Of a stretch of 64,000 nt of DNA, positions 36,407-44,699 are shown in pieces. The DNA is from Bradyrhizobium manausense. GTDB lineage: Bacteria; Pseudomonadota; Alphaproteobacteria; Rhizobiales; Xanthobacteraceae. The stretch's first letter is position 1, and the number at the start of each line of letters is the position of its first letter. The DNA lies in the NCBI RefSeq assembly GCF_001440035.1, contig NZ_LJYG01000034.1, positions 21,913-85,912 on the forward strand, read 5' to 3'. Both the position numbers and the translations under genes were made by a program. Below the pieces are notes generated by a model. The model worked only from the letters and a program-made list of their open reading frames with translations. It did no database searches and was not told where the DNA came from.

Positions 36407-37422
36407 TGGGTCGCAAAAACCTGCTTGCTGACCTCTTGGACGATAAGTTGACCGCGGTCAACGAACCGCTGTCAGGTGAGCCCAGCGACAATCGGAGACC
36501 ATCACAACCAACACTCGGATCGCGCGGGGCAGTCGGCGCTATGAGCCGTTCGCTCGAGATGTTGTCCGCGGAGCGCGATGCCGCCAAGGCCCTGACCGAA
36601 CAACTCAGCACTGGACAGGCCGTTGTTGAAATCGATCCAGGATTAATCGACGCCTCGATCGTCCCGGATCGCATGACCGGCGTGAATGAGAAGCACGCTG
36701 CTCTCGTTGAATCAATTCGTACCAACGGGCAATTGGTTCCGATCCTTCTTCGCCCACATCCGACCAGCCCAGGACGGTTTCAGATCGCCTATGGCCATCG
36801 CCGGGTCCGTGCGCTTGCTGAGCTTGGCCATCCGGCGCGAGCTGTGGTCCGTGACCTCAGCGACGAAGACCTGGTGGTCGCACAGGGAAAAGAGAATGGC
36901 GAGCGTGAGGATCTGTCCTTCATTGAGCGGGCAAGCTATGGCGCCGCGCTTGAGGATCGTGGGTTCAAGCGTGAGATCATCATGGCGGCGCTCAGCGTCG
37001 ACAAGACAGAGCTCTCGCGCCTCATTTCCGTCTGTCGAGCTTTGCCACGCAGCTTGATTGACGCGATCGGGCCGGCGCCGAAAACCGGGCGTCGGCGCTG
37101 GATGGAACTCGCAGAGCGGATGGCGGGGCGCCACGATCAAAAGTCATTAGCTGACGCAATGGCCAGTGATCGTTTCGTGCGTGCGACCTCCGATGATCGT
37201 TTCGCAATCGTGTTCGCCGCGCTCGCGCCTCGCAAGTCCAAAACCCCACGGCCGACCACTTGGGCTGATGACGATGGCAAGAAGATCGTCAAGATCGAAC
37301 GTCGCGCAGATCGCGTCACGCTAGCGCTCGATGAAAAGGCCGCACCAGCATTCGGAGATTTCGTGATTTCGCGGCTGCCGGAACTCTACCGATCTTTTCG
37401 GGAGGGGCGCACCGATGACTGA
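36406..37422 (+). CDS. repB: RepB partition protein of a repABC replicon
   Basis: 338 residues from ATG 36406. ParB-type nuclease-like box LVESIRTNGQLVPILLRPHP and IAYGHRRVRALAELG, EREDLSFIERASYGAALEDR, a helix-turn-helix around FKREIIMAALSVDKTELSRL and a C-terminal dimerisation part. Binds parS. A third parS copy lies inside its 5' coding sequence (36447-36462) and reads as KLTAVNEP in the protein. Confidence 0.93.
   Translation: MGRKNLLADLLDDKLTAVNEPLSGEPSDNRRPSQPTLGSRGAVGAMSRSLEMLSAERDAAKALTEQLSTGQAVVEIDPGLIDASIVPDRMTGVNEKHAALVESIRTNGQLVPILLRPHPTSPGRFQIAYGHRRVRALAELGHPARAVVRDLSDEDLVVAQGKENGEREDLSFIERASYGAALEDRGFKREIIMAALSVDKTELSRLISVCRALPRSLIDAIGPAPKTGRRRWMELAERMAGRHDQKSLADAMASDRFVRATSDDRFAIVFAALAPRKSKTPRPTTWADDDGKKIVKIERRADRVTLALDEKAAPAFGDFVISRLPELYRSFREGRTDD
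36447..36462. promoter_or_regulatory. parS-like palindrome 3 (inside repB)
   Basis: Third exact GTTGACCGCGGTCAAC, in the repB coding region from codon 14. Sites within rep genes are known in repABC replicons. Confidence 0.75.
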
Positions 37423-37519
37423 CATCGTGCGTCTTGCCGCTTTGGATATGGCGCTGCCGGGACCTCTCATGGTCGGGCGGCGCGATGCGTACCTGCGTTT
37501 CCGTCCTCTAACCACAGGA

Positions 37520-37595
37520 GCATAGCGGAAAAAGAAAAGGCCCCCGGAACGTCTCCGTCCGAAAGCCTTCTCTCGTCACGTTTGGCGACTGACAG
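37520..37595 (-). ncRNA. repABC antisense RNA (ctRNA), inferred
   Basis: The repB-repC gap (37423-37684) is where repABC replicons encode a small antisense RNA that limits RepC. On the minus strand a TTGACT (37622-37617) could be the -35, with a weak -10 around 37600-37594. Downstream is a hairpin AAGGCTTTCGGACGGA / TCCGGGGGCCTT region (about 37535-37569) followed by TTTTCTTTTT, a good intrinsic terminator. Ends are approximate. Confidence 0.6.
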
Positions 37596-37684
37596 AGAAT
37601 CACTTTCGCGAATCGCAGTCAAGCGTCTTTAACGACGGCGCCGTTTTGGCGAGCAGATTTTCTTTGCCCGCATGAGGCAAAGAC

Positions 37685-38917
37685 ATGCAGTCACACTCTC
37701 CAACGACGCCCTTTGGGCGGCGATCGTTGACGCTTGCCCATGTGGCAAGCCAAATGGTCGCAACAGAACGCCCTCCCGAAAAGATCGTGCACAAATGGAA
37801 GATCTTCCATGCCATCTGCACGGCACGGCCGCGCCTTGGTGTGTCGGAACGTTCGCTGTCGGTCTTAAACGCGCTCCTGACTTTCCATCCTGAGACCGCG
37901 CTCACAGGAGAGGATGATCTGATCGTCTTCCCGTCGAACCATCAGCTCAGCCGGCGGGCGCACGGCATGCCGGCATCGACGCTGCGGCGTCACCTGGCTG
38001 TCCTGGTCGACGCGGGACTGATCATTCGGCGCGATAGTCCAAATGGTAAGCGCTACGCGCGGAAGGACGATGCCGGCGAAATCGAGCTCGCCTTCGGCTT
38101 CGATCTGTCACCGCTTGTCGTGCGCTCGGAAGAGTTCGAGAGCCTGGCGGCCGATATCGAAGCGGAAGCCCGCGCACTCAAACTCGTGCGTGAACGGATC
38201 ACGTTGTGCCGGCGCGACATCGCGAAGATGATTGCAACTGGCATCGAGGAAGGCGTCCCAACGCGCAGGGCAGGGCAGGGGCCCGCCGATTGGCAGGAGG
38301 TGCATGCCGCCTTCCGCGCAATGGTCGCTCAGATTCCGCGCACCGCGACGCGCCAGGAGCTTGAGCCGATCGCCGACGAGTTGTCGCAACTGGCTGACGA
38401 TGTACTCAATCTTCTGGAAGCACACATCAAATCGAAGAATCCGAGCGCCAATGAGTCCCATTCTGAGCGCCACATACAGAATTCAAATACCGATCCCTTT
38501 ACTGATCTTGAACCTCGCCTTCGAGAAGGCAGGGCGGCGGGAGCTGAGCCAAAGCCTCAACCATCGCGAGTCAGGGAAGGGACGTATCCGTTGGGTATGG
38601 TCCTGAGTGCATGTCCGGATATCGTCGACTATGCGAAGGGTGGAATTTCGAACTGGCGCGATTTCTTCGCCACGGCGGCCGTCGTGCGGTCGTCGCTGGG
38701 GATCAGCCCAAGCGCCTGGGAGGAGGCACAAACCGTCCTGGGTGAAATGCAGGCCGCGGTGGTTGTCGCCTGCATCTTGCAGCGTGGCACAGCGATTAGA
38801 TCGGCTGGCGGCTACTTGCGCGGATTGACGCGGAAGGCGGAGGTCGGAGAGTTTTCTCTTGGTCCAATTCTCATGTCGCAGATTAACTCCCGGCTCCATG
38901 AAAAACGGACGGCCTGA
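37685..38917 (+). CDS. repC: RepC replication initiator
   Basis: 410 residues. N-terminal winged helix typical of RepC (RPRLGVSERSLSVLNALLTF, FPSNHQLSRRAHGMPASTLR, RHLAVLVDAGLIIRRDSPNG). Central SEEFESLAADIEAEARALKL and C-terminal YPLGMVLSACPDIVDYAKGG and IRSAGGYLRGLTRKAEVGEF. Start has a GAGG eight bases upstream. In this family the origin lies inside repC. The gene looks complete, so the replicon may still be able to replicate. Confidence 0.93.
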   Translation: MQSHSPTTPFGRRSLTLAHVASQMVATERPPEKIVHKWKIFHAICTARPRLGVSERSLSVLNALLTFHPETALTGEDDLIVFPSNHQLSRRAHGMPASTLRRHLAVLVDAGLIIRRDSPNGKRYARKDDAGEIELAFGFDLSPLVVRSEEFESLAADIEAEARALKLVRERITLCRRDIAKMIATGIEEGVPTRRAGQGPADWQEVHAAFRAMVAQIPRTATRQELEPIADELSQLADDVLNLLEAHIKSKNPSANESHSERHIQNSNTDPFTDLEPRLREGRAAGAEPKPQPSRVREGTYPLGMVLSACPDIVDYAKGGISNWRDFFATAAVVRSSLGISPSAWEEAQTVLGEMQAAVVVACILQRGTAIRSAGGYLRGLTRKAEVGEFSLGPILMSQINSRLHEKRTA

Positions 38918-39722
38918 CGGATGGGTAAGCGTCTCTGTGCGCTATCGCCTCGGCTCGGGCTGACGCGTCGTGGTCTGAGCTTGCGGTTAAGGTCGAATGG
39001 AGTCTGGGCAGCGCCGGGCAGAAGACCGGCGGCCCCGAGATCGTCCGTGCGGCGATTGCGCCCCCCGGATCATGCGCCGGCGGCGGGGGCGGGGGCGGAT
39101 CGCGAGGTTGTTTTACCGAGCACGCCGCTCTGCCGACTGACCGGGACCTGCGGGGATGGCTGCGGCGCCTCAAGAAACGTCAGGCCGACGCTGCGAACAA
39201 TCAGCCTCCCAGCAGAATGCAAAGCGTGGGGGACGAGGTGGCTTCTGGACCGACTAAAATTAAGACAGTCAGTGAATGGTCGCCTCGGTCGATGGAAGAC
39301 ACGGAAAACCGACGATCCGGCCGTGATCGGAGCAAGTTACCGGGATGGGATTGGTCAAGCTTCGCCGGAGCCGGAAAACAGGATGGTCGGCGGTGTCGCA
39401 CGCGGCGGCGGGATGGACCGACCGCCTCCGGATCCTGGTTTGCTCTTCAAGTCGTATCGTTGGGCCAGGGCGAGCAGCCGCCGCCTGGTGAACGGGTCCG
39501 CATTCTCGGCCAAATCGCGCGCCCGCTGCGCGAAGCCTCTGTAGAAATCTTCCACGACGCCACCCCCGCAACTTCACTGAAAGGCTCAATTTCACTCTTG
39601 ACGGGCTGCTGCGTCAAGCGAGCGGAACACACCCGGACAGATTTCGGCGCTTACCGCTTGTGCCTGCGGGCCACATGAAACTAAGGCTGCGCTCGGCAGG
39701 AAAAAATTGATGACCGCGCTAA
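38918..39722. other. Region after repC without clear genes
   Basis: About 800 bases. Several overlapping frames of poor composition on both strands; no domain or ribosome-site support. Confidence 0.4.
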
Positions 39723-39891
39723 ATGCGCGGCCGCAAGCTGTGCCCGTCGTGCGGAAAGGCAATGACGGCCATTCCCGACGATGTCGCCGATGGGCGGCCG
39801 CTATGTTTGCCTTGCCTGCGAGGACGATCCGCTGCACGACCCTGCCGCCCGGAAGTGGGCGGATAGCCCGCTGCGGCCGCCGGCTAAATAG
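39723..39891 (+). pseudogene. Small zinc-ribbon protein, probably frameshifted
   Basis: Two short frames overlap. The first (ATG 39723) reads MRGRKLCPSCGKAMTAIPDD and ends at TAG 39866. The second (ATG 39781) reads GGRYVCLACEDDPLHDPAAR followed by KWADSPLRPPAK and ends at 39891. Joined by one shift near 39790-39800 they make a coherent protein of about 55 residues with CPSCG and CLACE knuckles. Either frame alone has only half the zinc site. No homologue is named. Confidence 0.5.
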
Positions 39892-40604
39892 CGTCCAATC
39901 GAGATCGAGCCCGGCTCGCGGAACTGCTGCCGAGGACCGATTGTGCTCACAAGCCAACTCCAATGCTGTGGCGTTGCAACCCCTACTTTGAGCTTGGTTC
40001 TATCGCGCGTGCCGGCGGAGCCGCCGCGGGGTGGGCGGCCGGCATGTCCACCGCTGCGAGCTTTTGCTTGGCACCTCGCAGGGCGGTGGCCCGCTTGGAT
40101 GCGAAAGGCGAGGCTGCATCCACATGTCGAGTACGTCGCCAGTCTCGTCATTGATCTTGCGATGGCGACCTCGACCTGCCGATATTGCTGACAGCGACGA
40201 TCTCCATTGCCGGTGATGACGCGGCGCCTAGGTGGCCTGCTTAAGGTGAACTGCGTTTTGCTGCTACGCCCGTTGCCTTGAGAGCCGAATGGCTGAACCG
40301 ATTAGAACCGCCGGTCTTCATTCCATGTGTTTTTGCGACGGGCGCACCGATCTGCGTCCTCGATAGAGGCTGGTCTGACCGAAGGCCGATCCCGCTTCGC
40401 GGGCTCTCGATCTTGTCCCCGCAACGTCCGTCCTCGACTTTCTTCCCCTGGCGCTGCGCACCATTCCTCGCGGTTCAAGAAAGTCGCTGCCGGCCGCCCT
40501 CCATTTCATTTCGGCCCTTTGGGTGCAGGTCGATCGCCTCCGGTCTCACGACCGCCATCCAGGACGCGATAGGCGCGGCCCGAGAAAACAAAGGGAATGA
40601 GACA
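39892..40604. other. Intergenic before the DUF736 gene
   Basis: About 700 bases with no supported gene. A ribosome site (AAAGGGA) just before 40605 belongs to DUF736. Confidence 0.4.
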
Positions 40605-40916
40605 ATGGCTACCATCGGCACCTTCACCTCCATGGGCAATGGCTTCTCCGGCGCGATCAAGACGCTCAACCTCAACGTCAAGGCCAAGCTGATCCGCGTC
40701 GAAAATCCTTCCGACAAGGGACCGCACTTCCGCATCTACTCGGGCAACGTCGAGTTGGGTGCGGCCTGGCAGAAGACCGCCAAGGACACCGAGCGCGACT
40801 ACCTCTCGGTCAAGCTGGACGATCCGAGCTTCCCCGCTCCGATCTACGCCACCCTGACCGAGGTCGAGGGTGCCGAGGGCCTCCAACTGATCTGGTCCCG
40901 GCCGAACCGGGACTGA
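40605..40916 (+). CDS. DUF736 family protein
   Basis: 103 residues: [20 protein letters not shown] and then [40 protein letters not shown], ending [12 protein letters not shown]736 is a small cytosolic family found on rhizobial conjugative plasmids and ICEs, possibly a nucleic-acid-binding fold; function not established. A truncated second copy is at 30002-30265. Followed by a strong hairpin. Confidence 0.92.
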   Translation: MATIGTFTSMGNGFSGAIKTLNLNVKAKLIRVENPSDKGPHFRIYSGNVELGAAWQKTAKDTERDYLSVKLDDPSFPAPIYATLTEVEGAEGLQLIWSRPNRD

Positions 40917-40926
40917 GGCTCAGCTA

Positions 40927-40954
40927 GCGGGCTCCGCCGCAAGGCGGGGCCCGC
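40927..40954 (+). terminator. Hairpin after DUF736
   Basis: GCGGGCTCCGCC-GCAA-GGCGGGGCCCGC, 12-bp stem with one G-T pair, followed by TTCCCTT. May reduce readthrough into the small gene at 40979. Confidence 0.6.
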
Positions 40955-40978
40955 TTCCCTTCGACAGGAGATGCGATC

Positions 40979-41122
40979 ATGACCATCGACACCATTGAAG
41001 AATTGCGTGCCGAGCTGCGCGAATGCGTATTCACGCCGGCGGAACGCAAGGCGCTGGAACGCGAGCTGGCCGAACTCATCCGCCAGCGCAACGAAGCGCT
41101 CGCAGCCGAGGAGGGGGCATAA
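40979..41122 (+). CDS. Small hypothetical protein
   Basis: 47 residues: MTIDTIEELRAELRECVFTP then AERKALERELAELIRQRNEA. Strongly helical, probably a coiled-coil hairpin. AGGAG lies eight bases before the ATG. The codon use and position behind DUF736 and its hairpin look genuine. Function unknown. Confidence 0.65.
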   Translation: MTIDTIEELRAELRECVFTPAERKALERELAELIRQRNEALAAEEGA

Positions 41123-41130
41123 GCCCCCTT
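41113..41130 (+). terminator. Terminator overlapping the small gene stop
   Basis: GGGGGC-ATAA-GCCCCC followed by TTGTCTT; the stop codon lies in the loop. On the minus strand it would serve the HU gene, which ends at 41141, only weakly. Confidence 0.55.
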
Positions 41131-41140
41131 GTCTTGCGTC

Positions 41141-41446
41141 TTACGTCGCACCTTCGCTAGGGACCGCTGCTCCGTTCAGAACATCCTTGATGGCTTTGGC
41201 GGGTGTAAAGGTCAGCTTCTTGGAAGCTGCGATCGCAATCGTCGCGCCGGTCGACGGATTGCGGCCCTCACGGGCGGGGCTGTCCTTGACCTTGAACTTG
41301 CCGAACCCTGGAAGGCTTGTCTCGGCTCCGCCTACGGCCGCATTCAGCGATGGCCTTGAACACGCTTTCGACATGGTTTTCGCCTGAGCTTTTGTCAGGT
41401 CGTTCGCGGTTGCAATCTTTTCGGCGATCTCATTGGCAGTCGTCAT
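41141..41446 (-). CDS. HU-family DNA-binding protein with compensated frameshift
   Basis: 101 residues. Start MTTANEIAEKIATANDLTKA and end GFGKFKVKDSPAREGRNPST and TIAIAASKKLTFTPAKAIKD are standard HU. Between them the protein reads KTMSKACSRPSLNAAVGG where HU has a helix like KTIVESVFKAIADAAVGG. The DNA encodes VESVFKAIAE in the next frame, so one base was lost near 41372 and one gained near 41344. The altered helix is in the dimer core, so folding may suffer. HU bends and compacts DNA. Confidence 0.85.
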   Translation of the reverse strand: MTTANEIAEKIATANDLTKAQAKTMSKACSRPSLNAAVGGAETSLPGFGKFKVKDSPAREGRNPSTGATIAIAASKKLTFTPAKAIKDVLNGAAVPSEGAT

Positions 41447-41552
41447 GAGACGAGCTCTGTCTTGTTTCGATTTTGCTCGTCTGACATCAAAGCAGTGGAA
41501 CAGATAGAGCCGACATCACAGGCGGAGCCGCAGTCCCCGAAAAATTGTCAGA

Positions 41553-41849
41553 CTATGACAGGTTTCCGTCCGCTGCAGCGTAACCGCGCCTCCACTTGGC
41601 GCGCTCCAGCCGTGCGAAGGCCTCGACCGCCTCTGCACCGCCATCGAAGGTCTGCACCATAGTCTGGCCATTCGTGCCGATCCGGCCCCAATCGCGGACC
41701 AGCGACATTTCTCCGACCAACGTCGGCTGCGTAGATAGCGCATAAAACCGTCGCATATTGCGAGCGGCATCGATGTGGCGCAGATGAAGCGGTTCTGGTT
41801 CGGCTTTCGGCACGGACGGTTTCTCGCTTCCTCCGCAAGCGCCGTCCAA
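41553..41849 (-). CDS. WGR-domain protein
   Basis: 98 residues. Contains NMRRFYALSTQPTLVGEMSL and VRDWGRIGTNGQTMVQTFDG with the W-G-R motif, then EAFARLERAKWRRGYAA. WGR domains bind nucleic acids (known from PARP and MolR-like proteins). Small stand-alone WGR proteins are common on rhizobial plasmids. Confidence 0.88.
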   Translation of the reverse strand: MDGACGGSEKPSVPKAEPEPLHLRHIDAARNMRRFYALSTQPTLVGEMSLVRDWGRIGTNGQTMVQTFDGGAEAVEAFARLERAKWRRGYAAADGNLS

Positions 41850-42551
41850 TGAGTTTTATGAATCGACCGGGCAGATCGATTCATTTTATCGATAGGTCAA
41901 TTGCGCCGAAAACGCCGGGACCCATCGCCGGACTAAACCTTTCGTCAGCGGAGACTTTGCTATCGGACGCGCGCGTCGCAATGCCTAGCTTGCAATTGCG
42001 CCTTTCTTTATCGCAACAGCCGGCCGTAAGAGATCGCCCCTTGATGCAAAGCTTCCTGCGGCCAGTATGGGTAGTGTCGGCACTTTGTCGCTACAGCAAG
42101 CAGCCTCGAGAGGGGCGACACGCGTCTTTCTCGCGATAGGTAGATCGTATTCCCATCGATGCAGATAGCCGTCGCATAAGAGAATTCGTATCCAGCGGGT
42201 CCACTCTTGCAGCAGTGTCCGCTTGGGCGAGCCCCTGCGGGGACGGCTCTACTCGCGCCGGCGCGGCGACGCTCCCGGAGCCCACAAGCGGTCTCCGCGC
42301 ATTCGCGTGACGATCCTCTCGCGACTGTCGCAGCCCCGGCAACGAGCACGATTCCCGACTCACTTTCCAGATTGCTCCCCCCGATAGCTATGGACTGACC
42401 TGACTCTTCTGGCAGGGGATTCGCTGGATGAATTTGGGGATCGTTCCCGCGATCGGATTCGCAATCGCTGTTGGTTCAAACCAACATCCCCCACGTCATG
42501 ATGGACGATGGATATGCCCCCGGCGTCGTCAGACCCACTTCGGACCCCAAT
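41850..42551. other. Intergenic upstream of parAB
   Basis: About 700 bases with no supported gene. Its right end holds a 16-bp palindrome (42470-42485) that is likely a partition site. Confidence 0.45.
42470..42485. promoter_or_regulatory. Palindrome GTTGGTT-CA-AACCAAC, candidate parS of second parAB
   Basis: Perfect 7-bp arms with a two-base centre, ending 66 bases before parA. A related palindrome (GTTGGT-GCGA-ACCAAC) follows the parAB unit at 44598-44613. Confidence 0.6.
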
Positions 42552-43313
42552 ATGAAGACCATTGTCATCAACAATCAAAAGGGCGGGGTCGGCAAGACGA
42601 CCCTTGCTGTGCATTTGGCTTGGTTCATGGCGGAAACCAATCTCCGCGTTCTCGTGATCGACGTTGATGCACAGAGCAATGCGTCAGACACGCTGAGGCA
42701 GTACGCCGGTTCAACGTTAGCCGCGGATTTGTTCAAGCCCGGGATACGGATCGCACCTCGGGAAGGCGAGGGCCTAACGCTTGCGCCGGCCGATAGCTCA
42801 CTGACTGACCTCGATCGCAGCAATGCAGCCGCCATAACGACTCTGCAAGAGAACCTCGCTATCGCGTCGGATCAGTTCGATGCCTGCGTCATCGATACGC
42901 CGCCATCACTTGGACTTCGCAGTGTCGGCTGTTTGGTTGCGGCGTCGCATGTGCTGGCCCCCATCTATCTGGAGGACTATTCGATCAAGGGCGTCAAGGG
43001 TCTGATGCAAACCTTTATCGGCGTGCAGAGGCGCTACGGCCGTCAGGATACGAAGTTCCTCGGGTTGCTGCCTTCGAACTTCAATACGAAATCGCCCCGT
43101 CAAAGGACGCATCTTGAGCAGCTGTTGCGCGAGGCTGGCAAATATGTGTTCCCGGGGCAGATCGTTGCAAGGGATGGCTACGCTGAGGCCGTCGCGGAAC
43201 GCCTGCCAGTCTGGAAGCTGAAGCGTCGCTCTGCGCAGGAGGCTGGTCGGGAAATCCGGGATGTTCTCGCCAAGATCGTCGCGCAGATGGACGAGACGGC
43301 ACATGGCGCTTGA
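42552..43313 (+). CDS. parA: ParA-family partition ATPase (second system)
   Basis: 253 residues from ATG 42552 (MKTIVINNQKGGVGKTTLAV). Deviant Walker A, VIDVDAQSNASDTL and CVIDTPPSLGLRSVGCLVAA. Lacks the N-terminal helix-turn-helix of RepA, so it is a Soj/type Ib-like ParA. Together with parB it forms a partition module separate from repABC. Overlaps parB by 11 bases. Confidence 0.9.
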   Translation: MKTIVINNQKGGVGKTTLAVHLAWFMAETNLRVLVIDVDAQSNASDTLRQYAGSTLAADLFKPGIRIAPREGEGLTLAPADSSLTDLDRSNAAAITTLQENLAIASDQFDACVIDTPPSLGLRSVGCLVAASHVLAPIYLEDYSIKGVKGLMQTFIGVQRRYGRQDTKFLGLLPSNFNTKSPRQRTHLEQLLREAGKYVFPGQIVARDGYAEAVAERLPVWKLKRRSAQEAGREIRDVLAKIVAQMDETAHGA

Positions 43314-44106
43314 TCTCAGCTTCAAGCAGCTCATCGACGCTGCGGAAGATGGTGCCGCCACAATCGGGCAACCGACTTGCATCTCGATCGACCGTATCGA
43401 CGAAGATCCGGACCAGCCCCGTCGCAGCTTCGAAAAACACAAGCTCGACGAGCTTACGCAATCAATCCTTCAGCATGGAGTGCTGCAACCGATCGTGCTG
43501 CGGCACGCGACCGAGGAAGGCCGGTACGTGATCGTCATGGGTGCGAGGCGGTATCGTGCTGCTAAGCGCGCCGGGCTCCGTGACATCCCGGCTTTCATTC
43601 ATGCGGCTGGTTCTGCGGATCGTTATGTTCAGATGATCGAGAATATTCAGCGTGATGACCTCAATGCCCCCGAAATCGCGGCGTTCATCGCGGAGCGCTT
43701 GGAGCAGGGTGATAACCAAGCTGACATCTCGCGCAAGCTCGGCAAGCCCAGGGACTGGGTGTCTCGCTACGCATCGGTTCAGAATATGCCGAAGTTCCTT
43801 CGCTCGAAGCTTGCCGGTTCATCAATCCGCGCTGTGTATGAGCTCTACCAGGCTTGGCGTGAGCAGCCCAATGCGATTGAGACTTTATGCGCAGCACAGG
43901 AAAGCTTCACAGACGCACACGCCCGTCAGCTAGCTCGCAAGATTCGCACGGAAGTCCGCGGCTCCGCTGCTGATAGCGAAGGGGCTGCTGGAGCTCAGCC
44001 AGCACGCCAGGTCGAACAGCAACCGACATCGCGACCCATAGAGATCGTGTTGCGGCGGCTGCGGGAAAACCCCGGAACTCTTCGGTCAATCGGAACGAGC
44101 GAATGA
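43303..44106 (+). CDS. parB: ParB-family DNA-binding protein (second system)
   Basis: 267 residues. ISIDRIDEDPDQPRRSFEKH, LTQSILQHGVLQPIVLRHAT, VIMGARRYRAAKRAGLRDIP and MIENIQRDDLNAPEIAAFIA form the ParB CTPase box; helix-turn-helix near NQADISRKLGKPRDWVSRYA. Related to KorB/ParB. Overlaps parA at its start and the next small gene (ATGA) at its stop. Confidence 0.92.
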   Translation: MALDLSFKQLIDAAEDGAATIGQPTCISIDRIDEDPDQPRRSFEKHKLDELTQSILQHGVLQPIVLRHATEEGRYVIVMGARRYRAAKRAGLRDIPAFIHAAGSADRYVQMIENIQRDDLNAPEIAAFIAERLEQGDNQADISRKLGKPRDWVSRYASVQNMPKFLRSKLAGSSIRAVYELYQAWREQPNAIETLCAAQESFTDAHARQLARKIRTEVRGSAADSEGAAGAQPARQVEQQPTSRPIEIVLRRLRENPGTLRSIGTSE

Positions 44107-44276
44107 GCGCATCGCTGACGATCAGAGTGCGCCACCAAGATCGTACGGGCTGTCTTTTGGTCGATCGGCTCGCGTCTCAAGGCTCACGACACGCAGTGCT
44201 GTTGGTCGATGGCGCAGACGAAGCGGAAGAGGTTCAAGCATCGACCGTCACAATCGAAGAGATCCTTTTCGCATGA
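44103..44276 (+). CDS. Small hypothetical protein after parB
   Basis: 57 residues: MSASLTIRVRHQDRTGCLLV and DRLASQGSRHAVLLVDGADE, ending VTIEEILFA. ATGA overlaps at both ends place it within the parAB operon. No family recognised. Confidence 0.55.
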   Translation: MSASLTIRVRHQDRTGCLLVDRLASQGSRHAVLLVDGADEAEEVQASTVTIEEILFA

Positions 44277-44644
44277 ACTTGGTCTTAGACAGTCTCCTCA
44301 GAAAAATTGCTGCGGTCGATGTGCCGGCGGAGCGGATTTCCCATCCGAAGGATGCCGCGTTAGCGCAGCAGCCGGAGGCCGAACGCGCCCCCCACAGCGC
44401 TGTAGAGAGGCCGGAGGCTGCTGGAAAGCCGCGGTCCACATGCTCGGTGCCCATATTGCCGATCTGGACGCCCAGCTTCCCTGGAGTAGAAGGATTAGGG
44501 GCGACGGCTGCGTCACTCCCGGAGGAATTCTCCGCATCGATCGCCGGCGCGGTTGGATCTCACCTGCGGCAACTCCCGAGCTTTGAATGCCGAGCCTGTT
44601 GGTGCGAACCAACATGGAGGGGCGGAAGGATTCGCACTTTCTAG
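44273..44644 (+). CDS. Hypothetical protein
   Basis: 123 residues (MNLVLDSLLRKIAAVDVPAE). Begins in an ATGA overlap with the small gene before it. The later half is low in recognisable structure and includes the palindrome at 44598-44613, so the 3' end may be degenerate. Confidence 0.4.
   Translation: MNLVLDSLLRKIAAVDVPAERISHPKDAALAQQPEAERAPHSAVERPEAAGKPRSTCSVPILPIWTPSFPGVEGLGATAASLPEEFSASIAGAVGSHLRQLPSFECRACWCEPTWRGGRIRTF
44598..44613. promoter_or_regulatory. Palindrome GTTGGT-GCGA-ACCAAC, candidate second parS
   Basis: Six-base perfect arms identical to those of the palindrome before parA; four-base centre. About 87 bases before the relaxase start. Confidence 0.55.
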
Positions 44645-44699
44645 TGCAGGATAGGCTTCGCGCCAGCGATGTATTACACCTCAATTAGGATTGGAGTGC

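Noticed and set aside
38921-39544. 207-codon plus-strand frame after repC
   Set aside because: Arg/Pro/Ala-rich with competing frames on both strands and no ribosome site or domain.
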